A stretch of 64,000 bases of DNA from Xestospongia muta (taxonomy: Eukaryota > Porifera > Demospongiae > Haplosclerida > Petrosiidae). Below the pieces are notes generated by a model. The model was not told where the DNA came from. It saw only the letters and a program-made list of their open reading frames with translations, and did not search any database. This document shows, one piece after another, positions 48,611 through 59,349 of this stretch (positions are counted from its first letter, which is position 1; each line of letters opens with the position of its first letter). The stretch is from assembly GCA_963693285.1 (NCBI GenBank), contig OY848917.1, positions 8,432,192 through 8,496,191 of the forward strand, given 5' to 3'. Both the position numbers and the translations under genes were made by a program.

Positions 48611-48801
48611 TCTAAATCCTCTCACAACGGATTTCTCTGCCTCTACATTCGTAGTATCAGCCACACCTATTATTATTGATTTGTTCATCCAGGCACAACA
48701 TAGACTATTTGCTTGACCAGCTCAGTACTTTCAATAAAGACTTTAGATCTGTTAAAGCTCTCCTTATGTTCAATAGGGACTTCAGCTCTCTTGATCGACA
48801 T
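48611..48801 (-). CDS. Possible first exon, unrecognised, one frame change
   Basis: ATG at 48801 opens MSIKRAEVPIEHKESFNRSK and VFIESTELVKQ. The frame then shifts by one base near 48700 into NSLCCAWMNKSIIIGVADTT and ends at a donor-like GTAAAT at about 48611. The two halves read naturally together, so it is probably a damaged exon. Its start faces a plus-strand frame at 48846 across 44 bp. Confidence 0.35.
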
Positions 48802-48845
48802 GGCGAATATAATACTAATAATTCTTTACGATAGAGAGTCTGTAC

Positions 48846-49118
48846 ATGTCGCGAGGGAAAAGGATTGTCTTTCGAAAGTCAGTTTTTAGAGGTATCACTC
48901 AGGTTCCTGTTTTTTATACCATAGAGCGAGAAATGAATTGCAAGACACTCAGCAGTTACTCAGGACTAAATTGTTTGAAGGTAGTGATTCCTAACTTTGA
49001 AACTAGATTGAAACTGTATAGCAAAATCTTTGTAAACAGTTGTAGTATGAACAATGTCATATTACAGGTTATGTCCATTTATGATGATTTATGGTCAGGA
49101 CTCAAGTCAAAAAGGTGA
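48846..49118 (+). CDS. Unrecognised 90-codon frame
   Basis: MSRGKRIVFRKSVFRGITQV to WSGLKSKR, basic and without a signal peptide, membrane segment or known motif. Starts 44 bp from a minus-strand ATG. It could be a small gene or chance. Confidence 0.25.
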   Translation: MSRGKRIVFRKSVFRGITQVPVFYTIEREMNCKTLSSYSGLNCLKVVIPNFETRLKLYSKIFVNSCSMNNVILQVMSIYDDLWSGLKSKR

Positions 49119-52100
49119 ATTATACTATTTATGATGTATGATACCATGTGCCTATAACATGATCTTGTGAAGGAGAGAGCATTATTAAAGTGCTATATAT
49201 CTATCTACACATGTCTTTATAATTAATTTAAAGACATAGTTAGCTATATAGTTTTTAGTATCCCTTTCCTATTCCTATGTTTTGTCAAAGTACTGATAAA
49301 AACCTTGCAAATGAACAACTTGAAACAGATTGAACATACATTTAACACACTCTTGCTACAATACTCGTGACCAAAGATTCATTATCACATGACAGAGGAA
49401 TGCAGAAGATGCATGTTTCTTATTGCTAATTTTTTTTCTAAAGGATTATGCTGATCCTTTGTAAATCTCTTAAAACTAGGTCTAGGTCAGTTCAAATTTT
49501 GATTAACTATTATATATAAAATACTTCCATGAGTTACATCCTTTTATATATATGTAACTATCAATACAATATCACCTTTGCAATTCCATCATTGTCTTTA
49601 AGAAATTCATATTTGTTCACAAGTAACCTCATCACAATTAACGAAGTGCTAAGAGATGGACACTGACTGAGGATAATAAGTGATTATATCCACTTCTAAC
49701 AAAGTTTGTATGTACATTTCTCTTGTTTATGTATTAATTTTAGTAACATAACATGACTAACCTTTTGTGTAGATGACTCTGCTTTATTGTCACTAAAATG
49801 TTTAGTGTTCTTGTTGCTTGGCCTTTAATCTCAGGAGTGTGATGTGGATGTTACTTTTTTAGTCAAGTTTTTACAGGTATGAACTTGTCTTTGTAGTCAA
49901 TACACTTGGTGTTAGTTACTAAAAGAGCTTTTAGGTGTGGAACTACTGATATTTTTATAGTCTTGGCAACAGTATTTAATAGAAAGGTGTCAACCAGCCT
50001 TCTCGCTACTGATTACCTTATTTAGTTATGAATATTATTTTTAAAAACATGATGTAATAGTTTGTTATGGTATCTATTTAGCTATTCCCATGCTTTAACC
50101 TTATTCCAGTAACCCTAATATATAAGGAGCTATTATTGATAGTGTCATCATTAGATTAATATAATTTGTTTACTGTATGTTTTTTGTGAAGTATCTTAGT
50201 ACATTACTTATCTCCATTATTTTCATTACCACAGCATGGAACACTCTGATCGGAGGCCACAGACTGAGCCAATAATCAACCACATGTTATGATATTTACA
50301 GATGATAATATATATGATGATGTGACCATTAAAACAGTACTTCACAGCAGTTGAGCAAAGTCTATTGATGTAATGTAGTTATGTCATTTCTTTTTCTCTT
50401 GTTGGATGAACATTATATATTTAATATGTCATATCAGATCATTCTAAAACAAATGATGTCCTAGCATTCCTCGAACGCAAGTTTGCAATGATACTTTCAC
50501 AAGTCAGTTTCAAGTGGGACATAGTAGCTGGTACATGTGTCTGGGAGCAAAGCTTTATCTATACATAAACTCAATCTTTACCTTATTGGTATTCACATTT
50601 CAAGAATTATGTTGAAGATCTCATAGCTGTTAAAAAATTTGTTTATAGAATTATCTCTAGCAACTGATAATTTTATGTTCTTTTCTGTTTATGAGGGACA
50701 ATCGTGATCAGTTCTATTTTTTGTAATATTTACTATATCAGTAGTCTCACAACAATTACATCTCCTTCTACATGTATACATCTACTTAACTTTACAACTG
50801 TTGGTAAAGAAGGCTGACAAGGTAAGTAAATTTACCATAACTTTAAAACAAAAAACTAAAAGCAAAATTCCTTAACTTTTGTCGTTTCTTTGTCAAGTTT
50901 TGTATGAGGAGAAAGTGTTGTCGTCGAGTTATAGCCGTTCAAAGTACATTACCAGCTAACACACACACACGCAAAAGGCAAATACTCTAACCCTCGCTAT
51001 GCGCAGTCTTCAATTCAGAGTGGTTATTGTCAGAGATATTTGTGGTTGTCATATGATGAAAAGAAACAATTAATTACTACTAATACCAAGCTATCAAAGC
51101 TAAAAATTATAAAAATGCAGCATTTTATGATGTTTGGCTGTCAGTTAACTTTAAAAATACGAGTTAGTTAGCAATGGACATTTTGCTACAAATGTTCACT
51201 AGTGAAAATACTTAAGTAACAATTACAAATAACTGATACCATCAAATCAACAAAAAAACTGCTGTTTACATCTTTCCAATGAGTCACAAATCTTAGTTAT
51301 ATATTTGCATTCATAAATGGAGGTCGTGTTTTTCTTTGATTCAAACATGGCAAAACTACTTTGTCTATTTTTGTAATTTAATTACAACATCTCCACCTCC
51401 AACATTGATGTCAAAACAAAAAGATAAAAAAATCAAGTCCATCCATCCATCCATCAGGTCTCTGTATCTTTCCAGCCTGTGACATTGATCAAAGCTGTCT
51501 TTCACATTTTTTTCATTAATGCATGGAGTCCTTTATATTACCATGGCCTTATAAATCTGTAACTTGCCCCATTCTTTCTTTGTTTTACAAATATTCATAA
51601 TCATGTAAAACGTGATGAACAAATCTGATTGGTGACCTAGAATTCCTTCGTTGGGCGAGTCTGACTTGTGGATCTGAAGGTTGGTTGCACAGATATACCC
51701 TTCTCAATTAAGCTTTGAACTATTAAAGAAACGGACAGTAAACGCCGTAAATAGGTACGTTCTATAATTTTGGTAGTTATATTATTTATAGATCTGGTAA
51801 GAAATCCTTCCCTCCGTGCGCGTCAAGAGTGATGACCCTTGGCGTTGCCGCCCCTTCGCTAGCTCGGTACAGAGCAACCTGCGCAAGCGTAAAAAAGCTA
51901 TTAAGTTTAACCAGCACACAAAACTCTTCATGTAAGAATTGTTTGTATTTACAATCCTGAATATTTCTGTATGCTGTTAGATCTACTAGTACATAAGTCT
52001 CTCTCTTAACCAGAGTAATTTACAGCTCATTAATGAGTGGTATAGGCTAGAATCAGAAGTTAAAAAATTTAAACTTTTATAAGTTCTCTTTATTAACTTG

Positions 52101-52944
52101 GTAGTACATTTCCTTCTTTCCTTTGGGATTATTTGGAGGAAGATGTATTACATTCTTGATTCTTACAAGAATTAATAAAATCTGTTAATTGCATTCTTTT
52201 TTGCAATCAAGATCATGTGATTGATGACATTGCACCAATCTTCTCTCAATATGGTATACAGTTTCTGAGTCAGAATGGAATATAGGTTTGTTTTAAGTGG
52301 TGCTTTGGTGATTGAGTGTCAAGAACACATGAAAGTGTAATACTTACAAAGAAACTGTTTGTGCTATCTGTTAATGGAGTAGCAACTACAACTATTAATA
52401 TATTAGTTAGAAAGACACTTTAAAATACAACTGTTACATAAACACTTGCAATAGCCCATAGACAAGGCAGCAAACACATTGCTACCAGACAAGAAATTAT
52501 TTTTTAATGGCTATTAAAACTTTAAAACTTAGACTGGTTCTCTTTTAATACTTTATAACCAACACTTACTGCAGTACTCAAATCTACAGAAGAGTTAAGC
52601 TTACTTTGTGTGTCTTTTAATTGTGTTATTTTGAATGCTACATTCTGATTGGACTGCATGAATGATGTATGCTAGTGTCCTAGACCTATTTCTTTTTGAA
52701 GTGGGCAGTGACATCAGACTGTGAGAAAGTTAATTATTCTTTTTTATTAGTCTAATGTTAATTTTTTAAAGCAGTTTCCTGGTAACACTAATATTGTTTG
52801 GTTCAATCTTTTTTCTTTTCTTTACTAACACAAAGAGAGCTTATGACTGTTATACAAAGTGATTTTGAAGATTAAATTTTATTTAATCTGCAAGAGAAAA
52901 AACATTTGACTCTCAAGTTTACCATGGCTCCTACATACACAACG
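49119..52944. other. Long stretch without a supported gene
   Basis: AT-rich, no frame of note. 51805-51900 is a GC-rich island in this setting (gttgccgccccttcgctagc) and could be a promoter or a repeat end. 50960-50975 holds a short ACAC run. Confidence 0.35.
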
Positions 52945-53118
52945 GCAAAGGCTATGCTTCGAAAAAAAGTTTTGGCTTTCTAGCTTCTAACTACAGTCGA
53001 AGTTAGAACTATGCCTTTTTTTACTAAGTTTTAAAGGCTATGCTTCGAAAAAAAGTTTTGGTTTTCTAGCTTCTAACTACAGTTGAAGTTAGAACTATGC
53101 CTTTTTTTACTAAGTTTT
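52945..53118. repeat. 86-bp tandem duplication with internal hairpin
   Basis: Two near-identical units (aaaggctatgcttcgaaaaa to gcctttttttactaagtttt). Each contains ttctaact...agttagaa, able to form a stem around acagtcga. Only two or three substitutions separate them. Confidence 0.9.
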
Positions 53119-53386
53119 AAAGTTGCATCTTATGCAAAAATAGCATAGTAAGGTCTTTCCTCGCCTGATCGATTACTTTGAGGACATTGCGTTATTGATG
53201 GATATGATACCTTAAGAAAGCTTTTTACTGTAAAATATCATCTGTAAACTATGCATGCTGCTAGTATTATATACTATGACGCATACGCAGTGACTACAAC
53301 GCGGAGCAAGAGTACCCCATGACCCGTCTCTAAGAATCGATTGTGAGCGACGGAAGCCAAGGACAACACATATCATTACAAGTAGT

Positions 53387-53992
53387 TAGCCTCGTACCCA
53401 GGCTAAACGCCTGGTAACTACTGTTTGCGCATGCATTTAATTTCCACAGATTTCTTGGAAAATAGTATACTCTAGGAATCCTCCGTCAACTATAACGTCA
53501 AAATTCCTTTTACCTCAATATTAGTTTAGCTACTTGTAGTACTGACAGAAACTTTTCTGCTGGTCTACTGTAAGCTCTAAAGAAGCTAGGAACCAGCTGC
53601 TTGAATGCCTCTAAGTCTGCAAGAGATTTCTCTAGAGACACAACTCGAAGTTTGCACTTAATACAAATAATAAAGAGAGACCATGATCTCTCGAAACGAT
53701 AACATCAAGCAAAGAAGTTATTCGAGAAACCCAGTTGTTTTGCATCCCAACAGCACTGAACAAGCTTGTTGCTCTTGGCTTCCACTAAATCACTGCATAA
53801 CCAACAAACTCGACTACCCATGTCGTGTAGTGAATGAAACGTCATCATTATAAACCCAGCCCATCGATTCGTCATTTAATTGAAAAAGTAATAATTATGA
53901 TGTCAACATGTTTCAATAATTACGCGCATGCGCAAGCAGTAGTCACCAGGCGTTCTATATACTCTTTACTAGAACGCCTGTGTACGAGGCTA
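53387..53992. mobile_element. Non-autonomous Mutator-like element, 606 bp
   Basis: Ends are TAGCCTCGTACCCAGG and its inverted partner ending GTACGAGGCTA. They are flanked by a perfect 10-bp direct repeat, tacaagtagt, at 53377-53386 and 53993-54002. The inverted ends extend about 50-65 bp and include accaggcgtt and a GCGCATGC core. No transposase frame lies inside. A 9-11 bp target duplication is typical of Mutator-like (MULE) elements; superfamily assignment rests on that alone. Confidence 0.7.
53924..53933. promoter_or_regulatory. GCGCATGCGC palindrome inside the Mutator-like end
   Basis: NRF-1-type core, repeated at 54778-54787 by the tandem duplication; a partial form (GCGCATGC) lies in the opposite end near 53429. 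The element therefore carries a potential transcription-factor site at its ends. Confidence 0.4.
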
Positions 53993-54174
53993 TACAAGTA
54001 GTTAAATAGGAAATACGGCTTGGGGATTGCGCGTTAAATAGAGTGAGCATCACTATTGTTCGTTTCTGCTGTCTACGCAGTTGTTCGAGTAATTCTATTG
54101 GAGAGTCAATGGAGATTCTCACTTCTTGTTCTTTCGACTGCCATTAAGTAAGAAATATCTTTTAAAGCAATAGG

Positions 54175-54616
54175 TTCGCGCTATTTGTAGGAAGAATTTG
54201 CCTATCAACTCTAATACACGAGTCTGCAGTAAACTCTTTATTAATGCATCTGGACGATAATTGAAACATGACGAAGTTCCTTCCTATATATTTACCGGTC
54301 CTATTTACTTCTAGAATTACAAATAATGAGAGAAAGCCACCTAGAAGACGACTATTAACCATACAGTTCCCAAGCGACCCTTCACCTACTGACAGCTCAA
54401 CTGTTATTGATATTGTTCATGTTGATGTTTGTATACAAACAGAAGAGAACTTTGATGAGATTAAGGTGGAGTTAGCTTCAGCTAGAGAAAAGATATCATT
54501 TCTGGAGCAAAATGATGAATAATGAAATGTTAAGATTAAACAATATAAAGTATGATGATTGTAAGGTGACATTCTTTACAGGGTATCCTAATTATGGAGT
54601 ACTTAAAGCTTTATCA
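54175..54616 (+). pseudogene. THAP + coiled-coil relic of a Harbinger-like protein, truncated copy
   Basis: First member of the tandem duplication. A THAP-like tail (NTRVCSKLFINASG, DEVPSYIF) is followed in another frame by 54268-54522, with RRRLLTIQFPSDPSPTDSST and an acidic coiled-coil end (VELASAREKISFLEQNDE). It is cut at the duplication joint after GYPNYGVLKAL. See the longer copy. Confidence 0.6.
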
Positions 54617-55029
54617 ACTTGTTGCTCTTGGCTTCCACTAAATCACTGCATAACCAACAAACTCGACTACCCATGTCGGTGTAGTGAATGAAACGTCATC
54701 ATTATAAACCCAGCCCATCGATTCGTCATTTAATTGAAAAAGTAATAATTATGATGTCAACATGTTTCAATAATTACGCGCATGCGCAAGCAGTAGTCAC
54801 CAGGCGTTCTATATACTCTTTACTAGAACGCCTGTGTACGAGGCTATACAAGTAGTTAAATAGGAAATACGGCTTGGGGATTGCGCGTTAAATAGAGTGA
54901 GCATCACTATTGTTCGTTTCTGCTGTGTACGCAGTTGTTCGAGTAATTCTATTGGAGAGTCAATGGAGATTCTCACTTCTTGTTCTTTCGACTGCCATTA
55001 AGTAAGAAATATCTTTTAAAGCAATAGGT

Positions 55030-55830
55030 TCGCGCTATTTGTAGGAAGAATTTGCCTATCAACTCTAATACACGAGTCTGCAGTAAACTCTTTATTAATG
55101 CATCTGGACGATAATTAAAACATGACGAAGTTCCTTCCTATATATTTACCGGTCCTATTTACTTCTAGAATTACAAATAATGAGAGAAAGCCACCTAGAA
55201 GACGACTATTACCCATACAGTTCCCAAGCGACCCTTCACCTACTGACAGCTCAACTGTTATTGATATTGTTCATGTTGATGTTTGTATACAAACAGAAGA
55301 GAACTTTGATGAGATTAAGGTGGAGTTAGCTTCAGCTAGAGAAAAGATATCATTTCTGGAGCAAAATGATGAATAATGAAATGTTAAGATTAAACAATAT
55401 AAAGTATGATGATTGTAAGGTGACATTCTTTACAGGGTATCCTAATTATGGAGTACTTAAAGCTTTATCAATTTTAGGACTAGCCTTGTACCCAGGTGTT
55501 TTACTAAAGAGTAGAACACCTGGGTATGAGGCTATTTTAGGACCAGTTGTTGATGCTTTGAGCTATTCTTGCAAACACAATGAGGACAGGTTTGGTGAAA
55601 ATCTAAATAAGCAATGTCGGCCACGAATGTTACCTCCACAAGAAGAATTTTCTTACATTAATTCCTCTTCAACTAAGACTACTGGAACAGGACCTTACTT
55701 ATTGTTTTGGTATGTCCAAATCAACTGTTTTTAGAATTATTGCTTGGATTAACTTCCTGTTCTTGAAGTTTTAAAGAAATACCATCAGGGCCTCCAAAGC
55801 ACTGATAAAAGAAAACATCCAAAGAAGTTT
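55030..55830 (+). pseudogene. THAP / Harbinger-type (DDE_Tnp_4) protein relic, longer copy
   Basis: Same 5' part as the truncated copy, then 55366-55734: KYDDCKVTFFTGYPNYGVLK, LGPVVDALSYSC, RPRMLPPQEEF, and, after a frame change, FGMSKSTVFRIIAWINFLFL, the helix-turn-helix that precedes the DDE nuclease in Harbinger-type transposases. The nuclease itself is missing. The frame is interrupted by a 54-bp stem-loop insertion at 55481-55534, which adds 18 codons plus the duplicated target. THAP plus Harbinger fusions are known from sponges and cnidarians. This copy is dead through frame changes at the THAP tail, at 55366 and near 55670. Confidence 0.65.
55481..55534. mobile_element. 54-bp stem-loop insertion with 9-bp target duplication
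   Basis: A perfect-looking hairpin: TAGCCTTGTACCCAGGTGTT, a 14-nt loop, AACACCTGGGTATGAGGCTA. The arms differ at two of 20 positions. Flanked by ttttaggac at 55472-55480 and 55535-55543. The stem matches the terminal sequence of the 606-bp element at 53387-53992, including the ctaaagagta loop. Confidence 0.85.
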
Positions 55831-55839
55831 AGAGTAAAT

Positions 55840-56480
55840 ACCCAACTACAAGAGTAATACTAGTTGCCACGTAAATTTATATTGATCAGCCTTGTCTTCT
55901 TGAGCTAAAGCAAATGATATTTTTTAATTACAAAAATTACAACACATTTACTGGTATCTCATCTGATGGTTTACTTTGTTCATGGCATTCCTAAGAATTC
56001 ATGTGTAATGAGCGATGAAAACAATAAATAACTTTTGACAGGTTATTGCTTATTCATTTAACTGATATTGCTGATAGAATGTTTTGGTTTATTGTTGTTT
56101 ATCTAATATTCATCCACCACTTTGTGCTTAAAAGTAACTGTAGAATTTATATCTATTGGACAAAATCAAACTTGAACATAACAAACAATACTATAAGTAA
56201 TAATTATGTTTGTTCTTGGGAGAAAGCAACTCTGAGAAGATGTCATCTGAGAAACAACTATCAAGCAAATCACTGTCAACACATAGGGCGGGCAAGTTTG
56301 GAAGCGTGCTAACTATATAAGGTGTAGCTTGGGTGTGGCATGTGAGCGTATATAGTATTATTTACTCCAGATGTTGTTAGGCATGCTTTTGTAATATTTT
56401 TAGCCCCTCAGGTATAGTGAAGTCACTCAAACTGCCCAAAAATTGATCTGCATTGATCACAAACATCAATAAATTAATTT
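55840..56480. other. Spacer
   Basis: AT-rich with one unsupported frame (56046-56312). No transposon end could be assigned to either neighbour. Confidence 0.3.
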
Positions 56481-56489
56481 CTAATCTGA

Positions 56490-58344
56490 TGAGGGTCCAG
56501 CTTGTCAAGTCATTCTTTGTGCACATGTAACATCATCACAATATTTAGTTGACATAGGGTCATGGTGGGCCTCAGGTAGGTAGGTCTTCACTCTTCTCAA
56601 AGAACTGAAGAATCTCTCACTTGTTGCGTTAGATGCAGGCATGACTAGGATCAACTTCACCAAGGTGATAACCTCAGAGTAGAGTGATCAACCCATCTTG
56701 GACAATCCCGTAGATACTTGACAAGTTGACAACATAGTGCAGTGACACATTGTCATCAGGATTTAGGTTAGTAGACAAAGTCTGTAGTTGCATCCTCAGG
56801 TTAGCCATGTGAATGTCAGGAGAATAATGTTCTGTGATAGTAGCCAACTCTTCATCGTTGCTTTCCATCCTACATGCCTTCAACAAGAGTTTCTCCATGG
56901 TGGAATATGTCCTGTACACAGGTTAATCAAAGCGATCTTCCAGGCAAGCCACAATCAGGTCGATAGCTGTGTTGTATACAATAACTCTATATATATAAGT
57001 GTTCTGGTGTATTGCAAAACTCAGCTGAAGCCTTGCCATCTTCATGGCAACCTGGTCACTTTCGCTTACATGAAAGACATGGCTCTGACACATCAGCTTT
57101 GCTGCTTTATTTGTGACTGCTTCCCAAAAGCTACATACATGAGCGTCTCCTCACAGTGACTTCAGATTTTTCTTCACAAGTCTAGCTCCTTCCTGTCCTT
57201 GTGCAGTGGACCCTCCTGCAGCATCTTCCTAAGATTATCAGTATGTGTAGAACCATTTCTGCTAATGAGACAGCATAGTAATATTCAAATGTACTCATTT
57301 GAGCTGCTACACCTTGAATTCGTGCCCTGGTTTCGGTATCCTTGACATCACCATAGCATAGCTCCCAAAGCTCCTGCAAAACAGTGTAATTGTCTAGCAC
57401 ACTCCTCAATGCATCCATTTGTACAGTCCAACGTGTGGGACATAGCACACTAACACCAGGTAAGCCTGGTTGAGTCTCTGCCTTTAACGTTTGGAAAGCA
57501 CCATCACGTTTTGGCGAGAGCTTGATCAGCTTCGACAATTCATGTGTAGTATCGATTGCATTTTTCAGTACTGAGACTCCCCTAATGGTGTCACTGGCTG
57601 CTAAGTTCAATACATAATCATAGTAATGTGTGTAATATGCATGGGGCTCCACCTCAAGTATCTGCTTGGCTACACCTGATTTTACTCCCAACATTCTACC
57701 TGCTCCACTGTATCATTGACCCCTATGTCTGTGGATATCCAAATTCAGAGCAAGGATAACATTCTTGAGCACAGTGACAATTGTCTTGGTATCAGTTGTG
57801 TCCAGCTGATAAAAGCCTACAAACTTTTCATGCGCCTGCAACTCATCATCAACATAGCAAAACTCAGTAATCAGTTGCTCCTTGTTGCTGGTATTGGTAG
57901 TCTTGTCCGCCATAATTGTGTAGTACTCTACACTTTGCAGTTCCATAATTATCTCTCACAGACAAGCATGTACCCTTAATTTGAGCATTTCATTCTGTAT
58001 GTCTTTTGTGGCGTAAATCTCGTTTTTTCATAAATTTATGCATTATCCTCAGCTCTGAGCAGGAGAGTTTGCATGAAGTTGCTGTTATCCTCCGTTCCAT
58101 CCCCTTTAAGTGGGAGGCCCTGCCTAGCCAGAAATCTTACGTTCTGCAAGATAGTTAGTAATATTTGTTGGTTTCCAGGCTTTTTGGTTGCATGATCAAT
58201 ATCTTGAAGCTCATCTTTATCTTTGGTTTGGGTTGGAAGAACATAGAGGGCAGAATGAGCTTCGATGTGATGATCTGATTGCATGTGCTTAGGTATCTTA
58301 GCTACACAATCTTTCCAATTGCTGAATTCAGTTCCAATCTGCAT
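56490..58344 (-). pseudogene. hAT-type transposase (ZMYM1/DUF4371-like), decayed
   Basis: Minus-strand blocks in the order of hAT transposases with a TTF-type N-terminus. 58344-58036: FSNWKDCVAKIPKHMQSDHH, NVRFLARQGLPLKGDGTED. 57946-57713: VEYYTIMADKTTNTSNKEQL. 57694-57182: NAIDTTHELSKLIK and CPTRWTVQMDALRSVLDNY. 56919-56674: YSTMEKLLLKACRMESNDEE. 56690-56500: LVMPASNATSERFFSSLRRV and a shifted NIVMMLHVHKE, the dimerisation region. At least five frame changes and several stops separate them. Such proteins excise and insert hAT elements. Terminal repeats were not found, so the extent is that of the coding relic. Confidence 0.85.
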
Positions 58345-58689
58345 AAGGGAAAGAAAAAATTTGTACTGTAGCTACCTCACCATACATTATACTACGGATA
58401 TTCCTTAGCTACTAATACAGGTATTATACATACACGTACCTAACTACACCCTAGACACAACAAAACACACAATACGCACACACAATTATTGTGAATACTG
58501 GCACTTACAAATGCTGGCTCTAGGTGCTTGGACTGAAATATACTGTACTGCTGTATGGCTGTCAGACAGGTATAACAGAGAATAACGTCCTTTTTCATAT
58601 CATAGTGAAGAAATGGATAGTCAGCAAACCACTGAGATTGGCAAAATCTTTTTTTAGTACCGATTTTCTTCTATCAAAACACAAAGTTT

Positions 58690-58920
58690 TGATATGTAAG
58701 CAGTTGTTTGAGTAATTCTATTGGATACTCTCACTTTTACTTTTACTTTTCTTTGACTCCCACTAAGTAAGAAATTTCTTTTAAAGCAATGTGTCCATGC
58801 TATTGGGTTGAAGAATTTTCCTACAAGGACCCATACACGAGTCTGCAGCAAACACTTTATTAATGCTTCTGGATGACAATTGAAACTTGACAAAGTTCAT
58901 TTTCTATATCTACTCGTCCT
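58690..58920 (+). repeat. Third, diverged copy of the THAP/Harbinger 5' segment
   Basis: Follows 54072-54310 and 54926-55164 from cagttgtttgagtaattcta to tctactcgtcctgtttacat with roughly 15-20% differences by eye. It shows that this segment belongs to an older dispersed element, not only to the tandem duplication. Confidence 0.8.
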
Positions 58921-59284
58921 GTTTACATCTTGAACCCCAACTAATTTCTATTTCTTCCTTGCACTTTCATGATATAAAAAATTTCAATTAATGACCCAGT
59001 GTATTAGTTTCAATGTCTTATTCTTTATTCCATTCTTGTCACATGCGAAATTTCTATTTTCATGTTGTTTGTAAAATAGAATCATGTCTGCATACTGCTA
59101 ACACACCTTATGTACAATTAAATTAATTCCTTCAAGTGTTCTATCATAATGAATTAGTACTAAAGCTACCAGTTTTAGTACATTGTTTCTTGTATACATT
59201 TTGCCAACTCTATTAATAATGTATTATTATAACTCCACTAGTGATATTTCTGAGTATAGTTAACTATTCCATTTTTATATGCAT

Positions 59285-59341
59285 TAACTTTTCTTTAGGA
59301 ACATGGCTGCAGGAATGACTAAGAAGGACAAAACGTGGACT
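59285..59341 (+). CDS. Possible first coding exon of an unknown gene
   Basis: A polypyrimidine tract and ttctttag are followed by ATG at 59304, the codons MAAGMTKKDKTWT and a strong donor GTAAGT at 59342. Both splice sites are good and the ATG context is favourable, but 13 codons are too few to judge. Later exons were not found before the tandem array. Confidence 0.3.
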
Positions 59342-59349
59342 GTAAGTTT

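Larger units (their letters stand above)
53764..55470. repeat. 854-bp tandem direct duplication
   Basis: 53764-54616 and 54617-55470 are almost identical, with about five visible differences (for example cgtgtag/cggtgtag and ctgtctac/ctgtgtac). The unit contains the right part of the Mutator-like element and the 5' part of the THAP/Harbinger-like relic. Very recent, or an assembly duplication of two haplotypes. Confidence 0.93.

Noticed and set aside
51830..51900. tRNA-like D-arm phrase (tagctcggtacagagc) in a GC-rich patch
   Set aside because: No B-box or T-arm, no acceptor stem pairing could be found; not supported as a tRNA or SINE head.
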